This document shows, piece after piece, positions 31,990 through 43,079 of a DNA stretch of 52,164 bases. The notes under the pieces were generated by a model. It was not told the DNA's origin. It was given only the letters and a program-made list of their open reading frames with translations, and ran no database searches. This DNA is from Dicyema japonicum (lineage: Eukaryota; Dicyemida; Rhombozoa; Dicyemidae). The stretch spans positions 540,053 through 592,216 of the forward strand of contig RDEW01000039.1 in assembly GCA_011109175.1 (NCBI GenBank), given 5' to 3'. The position numbers and the translations under genes were made by a program. Position 1 is the first letter of the stretch, and every line of letters starts with the position of its first letter.

Positions 31990-33255
31990 TTTATTAAAGA
32001 AAAAAATGAGAAAATGGTTAATATAGCGGCCGCCCTGACGTCGCTATTCCCTATAAGGATGGTGAGCAAGATTCGTTCAAATAACCAGCAGCGCTCATGG
32101 GGTTTTCCTGATCGTGTAGAAACCCGATTTCCTAGACGACTAAGAATTCCAGTGTTGCAAGGGAACCAGACGTCTCAACTGCGTGTAGAACGAACAAAAT
32201 CATTGGGTAGGACCGTGTACTTTGCCAGTTTCAACCTCTCGGTCTTCTCAGCGGTAGAACAAAGGCACTCTGGAGTAGGTTGCAAGAGGCAAATGTGTCG
32301 GTGTAGGTAACGTCCCAGACAAGAGGTTTCCCGATTTTAAAAGGGAAAGTTGTCATCCCATCTGGTCGTTTTCCGTCACGCTTGTAAAAACCGACTGGTT
32401 CGAGCATGGAGGAGTGTCCGGCTGCGTCCAAAGCTGGCCTAATGACTTTGTTTAAGGCCATGTGTCAGGGAAATCTGGCTGCACTATTCCTACAGGAGAA
32501 AGGTTGTAGGCCAATACAGTCGTTCTGGTCTCCACATTGGCACGGATGTGGAACACAGACTTTTAATCCCAGTCGTAATTAGATCCCAATACAAAAGCAT
32601 TCATCATCCACAAAGGTACCCAAAACTCACGGCGATGTTCGCTAGATGAGACTAGCAAACCTTCAAAAAAATTCGGGCATATAGCATCGTCCAGGCCCCG
32701 CTGAAAAACGCTGAACAAGGAAAGCTGATAAGTACAGCTCTAGACCTTACGAGCATAGCCAACGTCCTGGTCAATAGCGAATTCAGGGAGGGAGTGTAGA
32801 ATCCTCTTAACAAGGGTGTTACAGGCCATTAGCGATGAGAGATATGTAGGGAGACAAACGTCTACAGGGTTGCAAATTCCAAGCCCTTTGAGTCTAACTG
32901 GCACCGTGGCTTGCTTCCATAAGTAATCCTCGAACCGGACGTTGAAGATACCATTTCAAACGGAAGATCCCTTTAATTTGTGTGAGTTGGTCACACTGTG
33001 TGAAACAAGGAGCAGTCCTCGGGACCTATGCAAGTCTCTGTACGTTGAGACTGTTTTTCAGGAGGAATAATGAAGTATGCAGGTTAATAGACACAAGCGG
33101 TCGAGTCTCTCCGAGTAACAGTTGTTTTTTACGTATATCTCTCCCCATTGCATTTGTGGTGATTGGGGATCCGAGGAATATAAAATCTTTGTCGGGTGAA
33201 AATTTATTTATTTTATTTATTTGACTCCAAGACCACCAAGAAAAATAGGTCAAAA
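31990..33255 (-). pseudogene. LINE of the GKRPDG/YLDD family: RT C-terminus plus endonuclease-like block
   Basis: In reverse order along the strand: DKDFIFLGSPITTNAMGRDI, LHTSLFLLKNSLNVQRLA, a GLGI/LPTYLSSL segment, then MLEPVGFYKRDGKRPDGMTT and GKPLVWDVTYTDTFAS. The RPD...WD.T spacing resembles a PD-(D/E)xK (restriction-like) endonuclease motif. The family is common in invertebrate genomes as reverse transcriptases ending in this block. Several frameshifts. The palm domain of a related copy lies at 40,200-40,580. Confidence 0.68.
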
Positions 33256-33720
33256 CTAACTAATTAGGTGATCCCAGCCTCCAACAACATCCGAACTCTC
33301 TTCGCCTGGTTTTTTGATGACCCAAACGCATTCCATAAGCGTCTTCTCTTCCTTCTGCATATGAATTCAATCGGCGTGCACTTTTTTATAATCGACCGAA
33401 TTTCCTCTGCATGGGCCACCTTTTCCTTGAATGAGTTTCCCAGTTCCTTGCAAAAGCGTAGGAAACACTGGCCATTCTTCAACGTCGCCTCACCAGAGCC
33501 GAGGCCGCCAATGGAGATGTCAGTGAAGTTCATAATTTTCCGCCTGAGAGAGTTCAAGCGATCAATTCTCGAAGAGGGAATGGCAAATCTCCAGGCGGAG
33601 CAGGCATATTCAATAGCAGGAACAATGACTTGTTGGTAGACCTTGCTGATGCAAGCATCAGGGAAAAAGGGGCTCTTCTTTATGATCGCTTTTAAAATGT
33701 TTCAGAATAAACGGATTAGC
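33190..33720 (-). pseudogene. Jockey-like LINE C-terminus and 3' end (LLEAGIT family)
   Basis: The reverse strand reads SKVYQQVIVPAIEYACSAW, RIDRLNSLRRKIMNF, FLRFCKELGNSFKEKV and ends RMLLEAGIT-stop. A 3' untranslated end with gtgatc/ctaattagttagttttgac and an (aaata)n tail follows. This is the end of a LINE reverse transcriptase protein; its 3' sequence is shared with the SINE-B copies. Confidence 0.68.
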
Positions 33721-33951
33721 GTGGCGGCATGCGGTTCACCTATTGTTGTTGTGGCACCCGGTGCAAGTTTTGCATGAAAAAAAACCGTTTGAACTTCTCC
33801 ACCACTCTACGTCTTTTAGAAGAGTGGCCTACCAATTTTGTCGGGTGTGCAAATGCTTTCAGGTAGTAAATTATTATTATCCCAAGAACACCAATAGTTA
33901 ATTACTAAATTCATTAAGTGATCTCAAAGGCGGTTCACGGCTAATTCGTCT

Positions 33952-34508
33952 AAAACAATTCGTCTAATTAACAATTCGACCAAAATCGTCATGTTTGTCT
34001 AATAACAATTCGCCTAATTTGCACGTTCGATCTATTTAAATCCAAAGTTTATCTCATTTTTTACGGAAATTACCAATTAAGACCTACTTAATTAACCTAA
34101 ATGCGTAAAAGTATTATTTATAACTGTAAAATTAGATATTTTATTACATTTTAAAATGATCCCTCAGTTCATTGAATATGAAAAAGGTCAAAAAAATTAA
34201 TTCTTAACGAATATACTTATTACAAAAAAAACAAGAATAAAAATGTAGTATGGAAATTATCGAGTGTCTAAAAAAACAAAATTTGAATGAATCATTATTC
34301 GAACAATTTGTAGCTGAAGAGAAGTACAATCCCCAAAAAGTGTTTTCGCGAAAGTGCTTCACGAATAAAAAGAATTGTTGAAAATTTTAGATTTGACAAT
34401 ATAAAAGAACATCTAAGAAGAATAGGTCACAATATTTCTTCTTAAATATCTTGAATAAAATGATTTAATTGTTATTAGACAAACATGACAATTTAGACGA
34501 ATTGTTTT
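33952..34508. mobile_element. MITE-like element with terminal inverted repeats
   Basis: The left end aaacaattcgtctaa plus catgtttgtctaataacaat (33,953-34,010) is matched in reverse by 34,467-34,507 (attgttattagacaaacatg ... ttagacgaattgttt). The left arm has an extra block of about 18 bp. The total of about 556 bp contains a short frame at 34,251 (MEIIECLKKQNLNESLFEQF) without a recognised transposase domain. No clear target-site duplication. Confidence 0.72.
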
Positions 34509-34539
34509 AAATAAATTTTCTTTAGATGAATTTTCTGGT

Positions 34540-36060
34540 TAGGTCTCTATCAGATTTCTCATTTTCTCCTCGTGCGTTTTCTTGGATCCAACGCAACTTC
34601 TCTGTGGCGGGGTGGTTTGAGAAATAGGATTGGAGAGGGGTGATGTATACCCTTCTCTTAAGGCACATCGTGGCTGTGTATTGTGGAGAGTTGCATTGTC
34701 TGCACTGGGTAGCAATCCCTTTCTATTTTGTCGGATAAGTTTTTCAAGTAATGAGGGTATTAGTTTTTCAAGTTTCCAGAGATTACTAATAGTAGTGGCT
34801 GTTATGGTCTGAATGTCGCGGATTCTTTGTTTGTTTGTTCAGGACAGATTGATTCCCCATGACGTACAGGCATAGCTGACAGATGGCTCGATGAATTGTT
34901 TGTACAACAATTTCAAAGCTAGGAAAGGGGTTTTAATGCCACCGAAAATAGTTTTGATTATCCCTAGCTTTCTTGAGCAGCTTCCAGAGATGCCGTCGAC
35001 GTGAGATGAAAAGGACATGTGTGTGTCGAAGGTGGTCTCTCAAGATTTTCAGTTTCTTCGTGAAAGGTATTTTTGTCTTGATAAATATATCCACTGTCAT
35101 TTGTACAACTCGTTTGTCTGAGGAAAATAAAGACGAAGAAGTTTTTCAGTAGATATATCAAGCTGGTTATAATTTAGCCAAATTTGAATCTTGTGAAAGT
35201 ATTCTTGTAGTCTTTCTGATGCCTTTTAAGAGATCTTGATCGCGAAGTTCGATTAATAGGTCATCAGCGTATGATAGGAAGAAATCGTCTATATTATCGG
35301 GTTGTGGTAAATCGGACATGTATAAGTTAAATAAGGCGGGTGAAAAAGGGGAACCTTGTGGGACACCATTGGGTAGTAATCCTGAAACTGATTTGGTCCC
35401 ATCCATGTATACTTGGGCCCTTTACCCAACTGAGGAAGTTAGCAAGCCAAAGTTTTATATTGGGGTTGACGGAGAGGCCAAACAATTTCCGGGTTAGGAT
35501 TTTCCTTGAGACAGACTCGAAGGCCTTTTGTAAATCGATCGAGCAACGACTGTTTTGAGGCGGCGAATTTGTGTTAAAGCCTTCTAGGATAGATTGGTTG
35601 AGGGAAGTTAGGTAGGTAGAAGTTGAATACCCCTTCTGAATCCATGTTGTGAAGGTGAAAAAGGATGGGACGGGGTTATAAACTTAAGAATCAATTTTTC
35701 CAATAATTTTGATAAGGTGCATAGTAAAGAGATTGGTCGAAATGATGCAGGATTGCCCTTAGGCTTCCCAGGCTTAAGGATTGGGCGTATATAGGACAGT
35801 TTCCAGATAGTTGGAATTGTATTTATGTATATTGAATAGTTAAAAATCACTGTGTTTGCATCAATCGCAATAAGTCCAAAATGTTTTAGTAAATACCAGA
35901 TAGAATCAGGCCTCAGATGAGGGAAGAATTCATCCTCTTCAAACCCTCACTGACAACTGAATGTGAAATAAAGTTATTGGTGGTTCTCTTCGGTCTCATA
36001 GAGGATAAAGAAGACCCATCCATGAGGATAAAAAAAGTTTTGTAGGGCTTATACTGGCGT
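34540..36060 (-). pseudogene. Jockey-like LINE reverse transcriptase
   Basis: The reverse strand carries IPTIWKLSYIRPILKPGKPK, ASFRPISLLCTLSKLLEKL, SPSQHGFRRG, LLPNGVPQGSPFSPALFNLY, FLSYADDLLIELRD (YADD intact), then SSHVDGISGSCSRKLGIIK and EPSVSYACTSWGINLS. These are palm and thumb of a Jockey/CR1-type element in the right order over 1.5 kb with a few frameshifts. The endonuclease is absent, so it is 5'-truncated. Confidence 0.78.
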
Positions 36061-36144
36061 AAATTTCAAAGTTAGACTCTGCTGATTGCCTGCTGTCTTT
36101 AAAAATCCTTTTGGACCAAATTATTTAATTTCTCTCCATGTCTC

Positions 36145-38470
36145 ATCTGAAAACTAAGTATCCAGAAAGATGGGAGTTCATGGGTGTAGTTTTCGTCAAT
36201 TAAAAAAGAGCTACATCTATTGAATGTCTAAAGAGAGCATTGTAATCGGTAATTTTCGTCTGAATTTCATCAATGTAAACTTCCATTATAATGATGCTGA
36301 TCTCGGATTTTCCTTGACGTCTCAATATGAAAGCAAAATACGGCAACACCCTCGATACATGATTGCGGGATAGCGAACTTTCGACTCTTTTTCACCATTT
36401 CAAGTGGACAATAAACTAATTAATTGAGTCAAAAGACATTTTTAGTCAACTTTGATGGAGCTCAAATTTAATGTTTCCTTTGATTTTGCATTCTAGAGTG
36501 ACAAATAAAAAACCTAATTAAATAAAACAGACTATATTAATTCATTTTAGTTAATTTTTAAAAATGAATAAAAAATAAATAGATTATATTATTTAAACAA
36601 AATTATTGATTTTTTCATTATTTTAGGTTAATTAGTATTCATAATTCATATTAATGTTGAAAATGTATTTCAAATATAATTTCAGTTTAATTTGCGGGGA
36701 AGTTGACGGTGAATTCGAACGTTTATTTGAGAGAATCAACAAAATCAATGCCAAGTCTAATTATGATGTATTACAATTAATTATCATAGCTTCTCGTTTG
36801 TGTAGGCAACTTTTTTAGTGATTGCGAATCGCTAAATACTTTTGACACCAGTTTAGGTTTTATTATAACTAAATTCAGTTAATATTGATACGTATATTTT
36901 CTGTCCAGAGGAACCACCGATTCGTCTTAATTCACCCAAAATCAAATACATTCAAAAATCACAAGTTTTTGAACTTCCTAATGGAGTGGTCCTCGCTTAC
37001 AAAGAAGGAACGACAAATTTTCCTCAAAAAGATATTGATATTCTCATCACACCAAAATGGCCTTGTGGTGTGCTTAACTATCTCGAGGATACTGATGAAG
37101 TTAGGGTAATCAATTTAAAAATCTAAGCACAATAATATAAAATATTTCGTAAAATATGGATGTCATGATGCCGCCAAAGCTGCCCATATGTTGAAGCCCA
37201 GATATCATTTCTCAGTGGGTGAGAGATGTTCATATGAAAGGCCGCCTTTTAGGTTAAATATTATTTCATTCTTTTAGAATTGTCAATTCAATGGGAACTG
37301 AATTACTATCTCATTTTATATCATTGATCGATGTTGGAAATTTCGAATTTAAAGTTTCCTTTGATTTTAACCGTTCAGTGGTTATACGCCTTATCGATTA
37401 AACCGGTCAACCTCTCTAGTCCAGATGAACTATTTCCCGCTGTCGATTATACTGAGAATCCTTATATTGAACAGTTTAAAAATGACCCAACTGATGACAA
37501 AAAGTCAACAATGAGTCACATAACAATCCGCACTTTTTTTCGAAACAACTTGGCATATTCGAAGAATCATCCCAAAGTGCATCTGTGTGTCAATTTAGGT
37601 ACCGAGATCGAATGTATGTTTTGTCCTAGGTCTTCAAACATGGAAAAACATCTCATCATAGACGTATTTGATCGCGTATTTTCAATTATTAACTACTAGT
37701 GCTACCTGTTATTAGCTAAAGGCGGAATTGATCTGTACCACGTTGTAATACTACCAATTGACCACATACAATCATTCGTTTGTTTGGACTCTGAGACAAA
37801 AGATGATTTCAATAGGTTCTTAGATTTCTGATTGTAGGTTTAAATATCTGATCGTCAGTTTTATGCTCAATTTGAACGAGTTCCGTTTATTTTTGAATGT
37901 AATTTCCACAATCATCACCTCCAATTGCAAGTTTTGCCGTCTTGATTTAGGTTGTCGGGATTCCAGTCAACTTGGTTGATTTTATTGTCGAGACTTTGCA
38001 TTATTATGCTCATAATCTTCGTTTGGTGGTATCCGAGTTGTCTTCCCAAGATGACCTCCTTGACGTTTGGATGATTTCATAAAATTTAGGTTGCCGGTTC
38101 TAATCAGCCGTATTTTTATGCGGAGATTGGCACCGTAGGAAGGTACTTTATTTCATTGAACAATGTTAATAGCTTTCCTAGTAATTTTGGAAGGTACTCT
38201 CTTATGGTTTTTGTAGGGAAATTGTATGTGATGTACTTAGATGTGTTAATCGGATAAATTGGAGAGTCTGTATTCTTGAGGAGGCTGATGAAAAGGCTAA
38301 TGTTGAGGAATTTAGAAATGCGCTCAGACATTTTAATCTTATTAAATAAATTAATTTCTCTTATATCGTTTATAAGTAAATGAATGACACGTGTTCAAGA
38401 ATAATTAATATTCATTTGTTTTTACATAAGGAAAATGGTATTTATTAAAGTTCTTTTGATTCTCTGAATT
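36145..38470 (+). repeat. CWF19L1 duplication unit, copy 2
   Basis: Matches 28,535-30,760 and 46,010-48,330. It lacks the extra downstream segment that units 1 and 3 share. It includes about 500 bp upstream of the ATG with the divergent short frame. Confidence 0.87.
36654..38349 (+). CDS. CWF19L1: CWF19L1 homologue, copy 2 (best preserved)
   Basis: CWF19-like protein 1 family, related to yeast Drn1, a partner of the lariat debranching enzyme Dbr1. ATG 36,654; a 21-nt intron joins MLKI to LICGEVDGEFERLFE, then NYD to LLVCVGNFF (metallophosphatase-like fold). KDIDILITPKWP, MLKPRYHFSVGERCSYERPP, WLYALSIKPVNLSSPDELF, CMFCPRSSNMEKHLI and CYLLLAKGGIDLYHVVILPI follow, then the HIT-like HNHHLQLQ (CwfJ C-terminal domain 1). 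SNQPYFYAEIG, FPSNFGR spliced by a 23-nt intron (38,194-38,216) to EIVCDVL, and NWRVCILEEADEKANVEEF (CwfJ domain 2) end at TAA 38,349. About twelve introns, all 20-25 nt. Two single-base losses (near 37,511 and 37,855) break the frame; both could be sequence errors. Confidence 0.88.
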
Positions 38471-38564
38471 CAAATTATATCTCTTACGTATTTTATTTCA
38501 AAACCTCACTATTCGATGTTTTATGAGTCCTTCAATGTTAAGGATTCAGCATGATTAAAAATAA

Positions 38565-40085
38565 TACGAGTGAAAGCATACGGCTCTTGTAGTAACAGTA
38601 ATTGGAAGACAAAATTAGATTAAATATATCAAGATTTAGCTAAAGTGAATTAAAACTGCTTTCTAACAAACTTTCTCTACCCCCATCTCTGTAATTACAC
38701 CGGACTGGATGATTTTGTTTGCCGAAAATCTTTCGAAAGGTTGCTGGAGTCTTCAAATCAACACTAGTGCTTTCCTAGTTAAAATTCTTTAACGTTATTT
38801 GAAAATTAAAATAATAATTCTTCTAAATATAAATAATAAAATTATTTTGAAGTTGCAAAAAAAACGGTCGATCAGGAATTTTTGTGGCTTTGAGTTTTGT
38901 ACTAACCAACCAGTGTTTAATCAATTTTTTATTTAATTTTAAATTATATTAACCTTATCTAAATATCGGATTTATTAGTAAAATCTGTAATTTAAAATGA
39001 CAAAAGTTTCGAATTCTATTACATTGATTATCTTTTTAATTCCATTTCTGAATCGATTTTAATGGGTCAGATTTCCGCGCATTCGGGTGATCTTAGCGAA
39101 CGTCGCTAGCCATTCGGATTTCTCCAGTTAATTAATTATACGTAATTATTGTTATATAATCACTAATAATAATAATAGCATTTTCACGAGAGCCATAATA
39201 TCTATAGCTCCGCATAGGCAGGACACACACTTTATTTAAGTAAAGAACAGTTAATTTTAACTAATCGTAGAACCAAGATCTTCACTTCTTTTTTTCTTTT
39301 TCTTGTGTGTGAGTCCTTTCTAGACAATCCAATTCCGCAGTGAGTATCCACTGATGACGGCGTCACTCGTCAAACCCTTTTGGCATCGTAGATTCGTGAA
39401 ACCTTCCACCAGGTGAACAGCAGCGATAATCGAACCCGTAACATAAGTTACTTTAGCCCGACACCTAACCACTACGCCACCCGGCTAATCACTAATAATT
39501 TGTTTATTCCCATATTATTAAAACAAATAACTAACAACTAACTAAATGTTTTTTTAATCGATGGTATCTGCCCTCAGCATTGAAAACGCATTTCCGTTCA
39601 TAGATTAACTAGTATATTTTAACATTTCTTATTGAAATTACTAAGAACCAGTTTTCAAAATATTTGTTAGTAATTTAAATATAGAGTAAGAGACTAGATT
39701 TTAATATTTTAGTCTCCCACGTTCTTTAAACTACTGAATTATTCTGTCATATATTAGAGCAATGTATAAGTTAGTGAATCATTGTGTGTCCTTTTGTCTG
39801 CAATCAATTTTTAAGCATAAGGAAATTTTTATAGATGATTCCAAATAAAGTAAAGTGAGAACTTGATATAAAAGTAAGTTTGGGTACCTCCAAGACATGA
39901 TAGTTCACACGTGGATGTGTCCTTGAGTTAGAAGAGATCTAAATTTTGGAATTTATATTGATGTTAAAATAAAAATTTGGGATCAAAGTCACTAGGTTAA
40001 GGACAAAGTCAGCCGTGTCCGATTAGAAGAGTTTAGCTGAATCTGAGCGAATGGAACTTTGTTGCTAGTAAGTGAATACTGGATC
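38565..40085 (+). repeat. Inverted segmental duplication, arm B (partner 11,878-14,583)
   Basis: Reverse-complement partner of arm A. It lacks both RTE insertions of arm A and carries SINE-A at 39,171-39,486. Boundaries are set where similarity ends (ccgtatgc...ccaattactgtta at one side; gctagtaa at the other). Confidence 0.85.
39171..39486 (-). mobile_element. SINE-A copy, 13-bp target-site duplication
   Basis: The reverse strand head ccgggtggcgtagtggttag carries an A box. The B-box region acgggttcgattatcgc follows, and the body is near-identical to 6320-6641 with an (att)n tail. aatcactaataat flanks it at 39,158-39,170 and 39,487-39,499. Arm A has a single uninterrupted site (attattagtgata near 12,870). 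Confidence 0.9.
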
Positions 40086-40199
40086 ACTAATACATTTTAG
40101 CTTTCGATAACAATAACTTAAATTCTTTCTCTATTGACGCAGACTATGAGGGAAATATTATTCAGTTAAGCTGAATGTCTAAACGTCTTTAACAATGTC

Positions 40200-40580
40200 A
40201 GATGAGATCGCCTACTTAAAGCTTCCTCTCCCCGGGTATCTAAGATCTGGAACTGGGTGCCCTGGTGTATGGTTTGGACAAAATTCTTGTCTTTGAATAC
40301 AATAATGACCTTTCTCAGACCGGCGTTCAGCAAGAGGATCTACTTGGACCACTCCTTTTAGCTCTTATTGTCGATGATGTTGCACGAAATGTGAGTTTCC
40401 AATTCAACACATGGTATCTAGATGGCGCTACAATCAGAGATCTTCATGACTCATTTAAAGAACCTCTATATCATTGTCTTTGATGGGTTTGATTTGGCGT
40501 AACTACATCGAAGACTTAAATTATCAACATCTTTCTGTCCGATCCAATTCAATGTATTTGTGCTTTCGGCGCTTATTTTG
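40200..40580 (+). pseudogene. LINE reverse transcriptase palm fragment (GVQQ/YLDD family)
   Basis: QTGVQQEDLLGPLLLALIVD and FNTWYLDGATIRDLHDS correspond to the GVQQGDPLGPLLFAL and WYLDDAT motifs of the family with the GKRPDG block. The second catalytic Asp reads Gly (YLDG), so it would be inactive. Isolated fragment. Confidence 0.68.
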
Positions 40581-41149
40581 CTTCAAAACCTCACTTATTC
40601 AATGGTCCTGAGACCATCTTTTATTCCATGTCGCAAGAGCGATACCATTAAGAGATGAAGTCATTCTGTTCTATATTTTAACAGTAATTAGCTGTATTTA
40701 AAATATTGTAGCAACTAGATGTTTGCTGTTCACTTATTTTTCGCTATATCCGGGGTTTTTACTTATTTTTTTAAATGAACGATTTATCCGGGGATAATCA
40801 ATTAAATTAAAAAATCTGATGATTCATACACTACATAAAAATCAATAATTTTCCTGAATCTTTCAAAATCTCGAATCCTCCAGTTATTTAAAGTCATAAA
40901 AATAGCGGATTCTAGAAGATTTAGTAAACATAGTATTTAATGTAATGTCCAATTCTAAGACGTTATTAAGAAAGACCTCATACGAAGCGTCAAGGCCACA
41001 ATGTAGAACTCGGATTAAATATCGTCCAGTCTACCTCGTAATATGTCGCGCGCACAACGCACAACCATGCACAACCCGCAACAAATCATGTGTCAATTAA
41101 TGTCATATGTCAAAATCACACCATGTCATTCGATAGTAGATTAGATAAT

Positions 41150-43004
41150 ATAATAGCACTTTCGCGAAAATATTCGTAAATTTAAGGATGCCAGCATACA
41201 GAAGTTATATAAAATGTTATGAGGAATTTGAAATAATCGAGCGCATTATTAAAAAACCAAGTATTTCCAAGTACCAACAGGTATAATAAATTTCGTCTTC
41301 TACAAAAAGCAAGAAATTTCATGATGATCAACGACAAAATGTATCTCAGAATAGAAATCACAAGCTTGTCATTTGGATTGATAATGAGATAAATGTTTTA
41401 ACCTAAGCACTCCATAACAGGCTCATATTGGAATGAATAAAATGGTGGATCTCTGCAATAAACACTACTTCCACATTAAAAGAAGTGTTATCCGCAGAGT
41501 AATTAATTCCTGTGAAAGCTGTAAGTTTTCTACTCCTTTAAAAGTTTGTTTTTTAGTAATATTTTAATAAATAAGTAAGAACATCATACCAATGCGTTAA
41601 AACCAAATGAAAGACATTTATTAAAAATTTCGGATTAATTTATTTCGTTTTTATCATACATTCAGATGAATTTACATTTAAATTTAAAGTACCAAATTGT
41701 TAGAAAAAAGTAATATTTGTGAAATAAAAATACATCAAATATGACTCTCAGAATTATTCCATATTTGTGAAATAAAAATGAACCCTTATTTGGGAATTTA
41801 TACACTTTCAGAAATTCTAAAAAACCGTGAATGTTGGAAAACTGAAACTACGATTAACAAGTCAAGACAGCCAAGTGGTAAACATCATCAACTTTATAAT
41901 TCACTTGTTGAATAGATGAAATTAATGGTTTCATTATTGAAGATATTATCATTTAATAAGCTAAAGTATTTGGTGAAAAGCTTGGAATCAATGATTTTGA
42001 AGTTAGTAAAGGCTACACAGATTTAAAGGAAGATTTTATCTTAAACTAAAAGTTTTTCATGGTTGAGCTAACAGCTTAACACAAGATGAAATTAATTAAA
42101 TAGACAAATATGATTATTTAAAAGAAGTGACCACGTATTGGTAAAAATGGATAAACTAGACTTTTTTCAATCTTACACTTTTAAAACAATTTCATCTAAG
42201 ATAAAAATGGCATAAAGCAATCAAAAGTGAGGATTACTATAGCTCTTTGTGCTAATGAAACTGGAACAATAAAAATTAATCTTTTTATTGGCCATAATAA
42301 AAGACAAGATTTTTAAATGATTTTGACTTTGAAAATTATTGTACTATGTAAATAAAAGGGTTTGAATGACAACATAATTTTTTATTGTTTTCATCAGTCA
42401 TCATAGTGATGAATTAAAATGTTACAGAAAAAAGTTCTTTTTACTGATTGATAATGTTCCATCTTTTAACGAAATTTTTTGAAAATTGAAATTCTATTCT
42501 TCCAAAACCACAACTGCACATCTTCAACCATGGATGCAGGAATAATTAAAAACTTTAAGCATTATTATAGAAAAGGTTTATTTTAGATTATATACCTTGA
42601 TTCGGAAAAATTTTTTGTGAATTTACGGAAAGCCATCATTATGGTATCTCACACACAAGTAAAAGAAGACAATAAAAATTGTTTTAAAAAGACTGAGGAA
42701 GTTAAATGTCTTGATTAATTTGCTAATGAAGATATAATGCAAGATCCTGTTTTGAATGAGTATCGAAAGAACTGAAATTGCTAATGAACAAGAAATAACT
42801 CAAACAGAAATGCTCACGAGAACGAAAACGTCATTCTTTGTGAAGATTATAATGTCGACGAGGAAATTATTGATGCTAAAATGAAGAGATTATTATTATA
42901 TGTGAAAACATAAATATTAACTACAATTAAATTAATATATTTATTCCCTTCACAATCCGAAAGGCATCCAAATTTTTTTAGTTCGGATTAATGAGGGTTT
43001 ACTG
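41150..43004 (+). pseudogene. Tigger/pogo-like DNA transposon, degenerate, with 3' terminal repeat
   Basis: Transposase pieces across frames: KLGINDFEVSKGYTDLKEDF (about 41,970), SKVRITIALCANETGTIKI with LFIGHNK (about 42,225), FFLLIDNVPSF (about 42,445), and LQPWMQE/MDAGIIKNFKHYYRK (about 42,530). They match helix-turn-helix, ..DETG.., DN and QPMD.GII..K blocks of pogo/Tigger. The 3' end has ttcggattaatgagggttta ending ctg at 43,004, followed by TA, a typical Tigger terminal repeat and target site. No matching 5' terminal repeat was found. Confidence 0.75.
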
Positions 43005-43079
43005 TATTTAATTTAGGTTTCAATAGAAGTAAAAAGCATATTCTATGAATATGAATTTAATATTACATTTACTAATGAA

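Noticed and set aside
33268-33639. Forward 123-aa frame as a gene
   Set aside because: It is the antisense of a recognisable LINE C-terminus (ending LLEAGIT) on the reverse strand.
37331-37699. A 122-aa protein starting MLEISNLKFPLILTVQWLYA
   Set aside because: It reads through two short introns and a frameshift of CWF19L1 copy 2; the family alignment needs splicing here.
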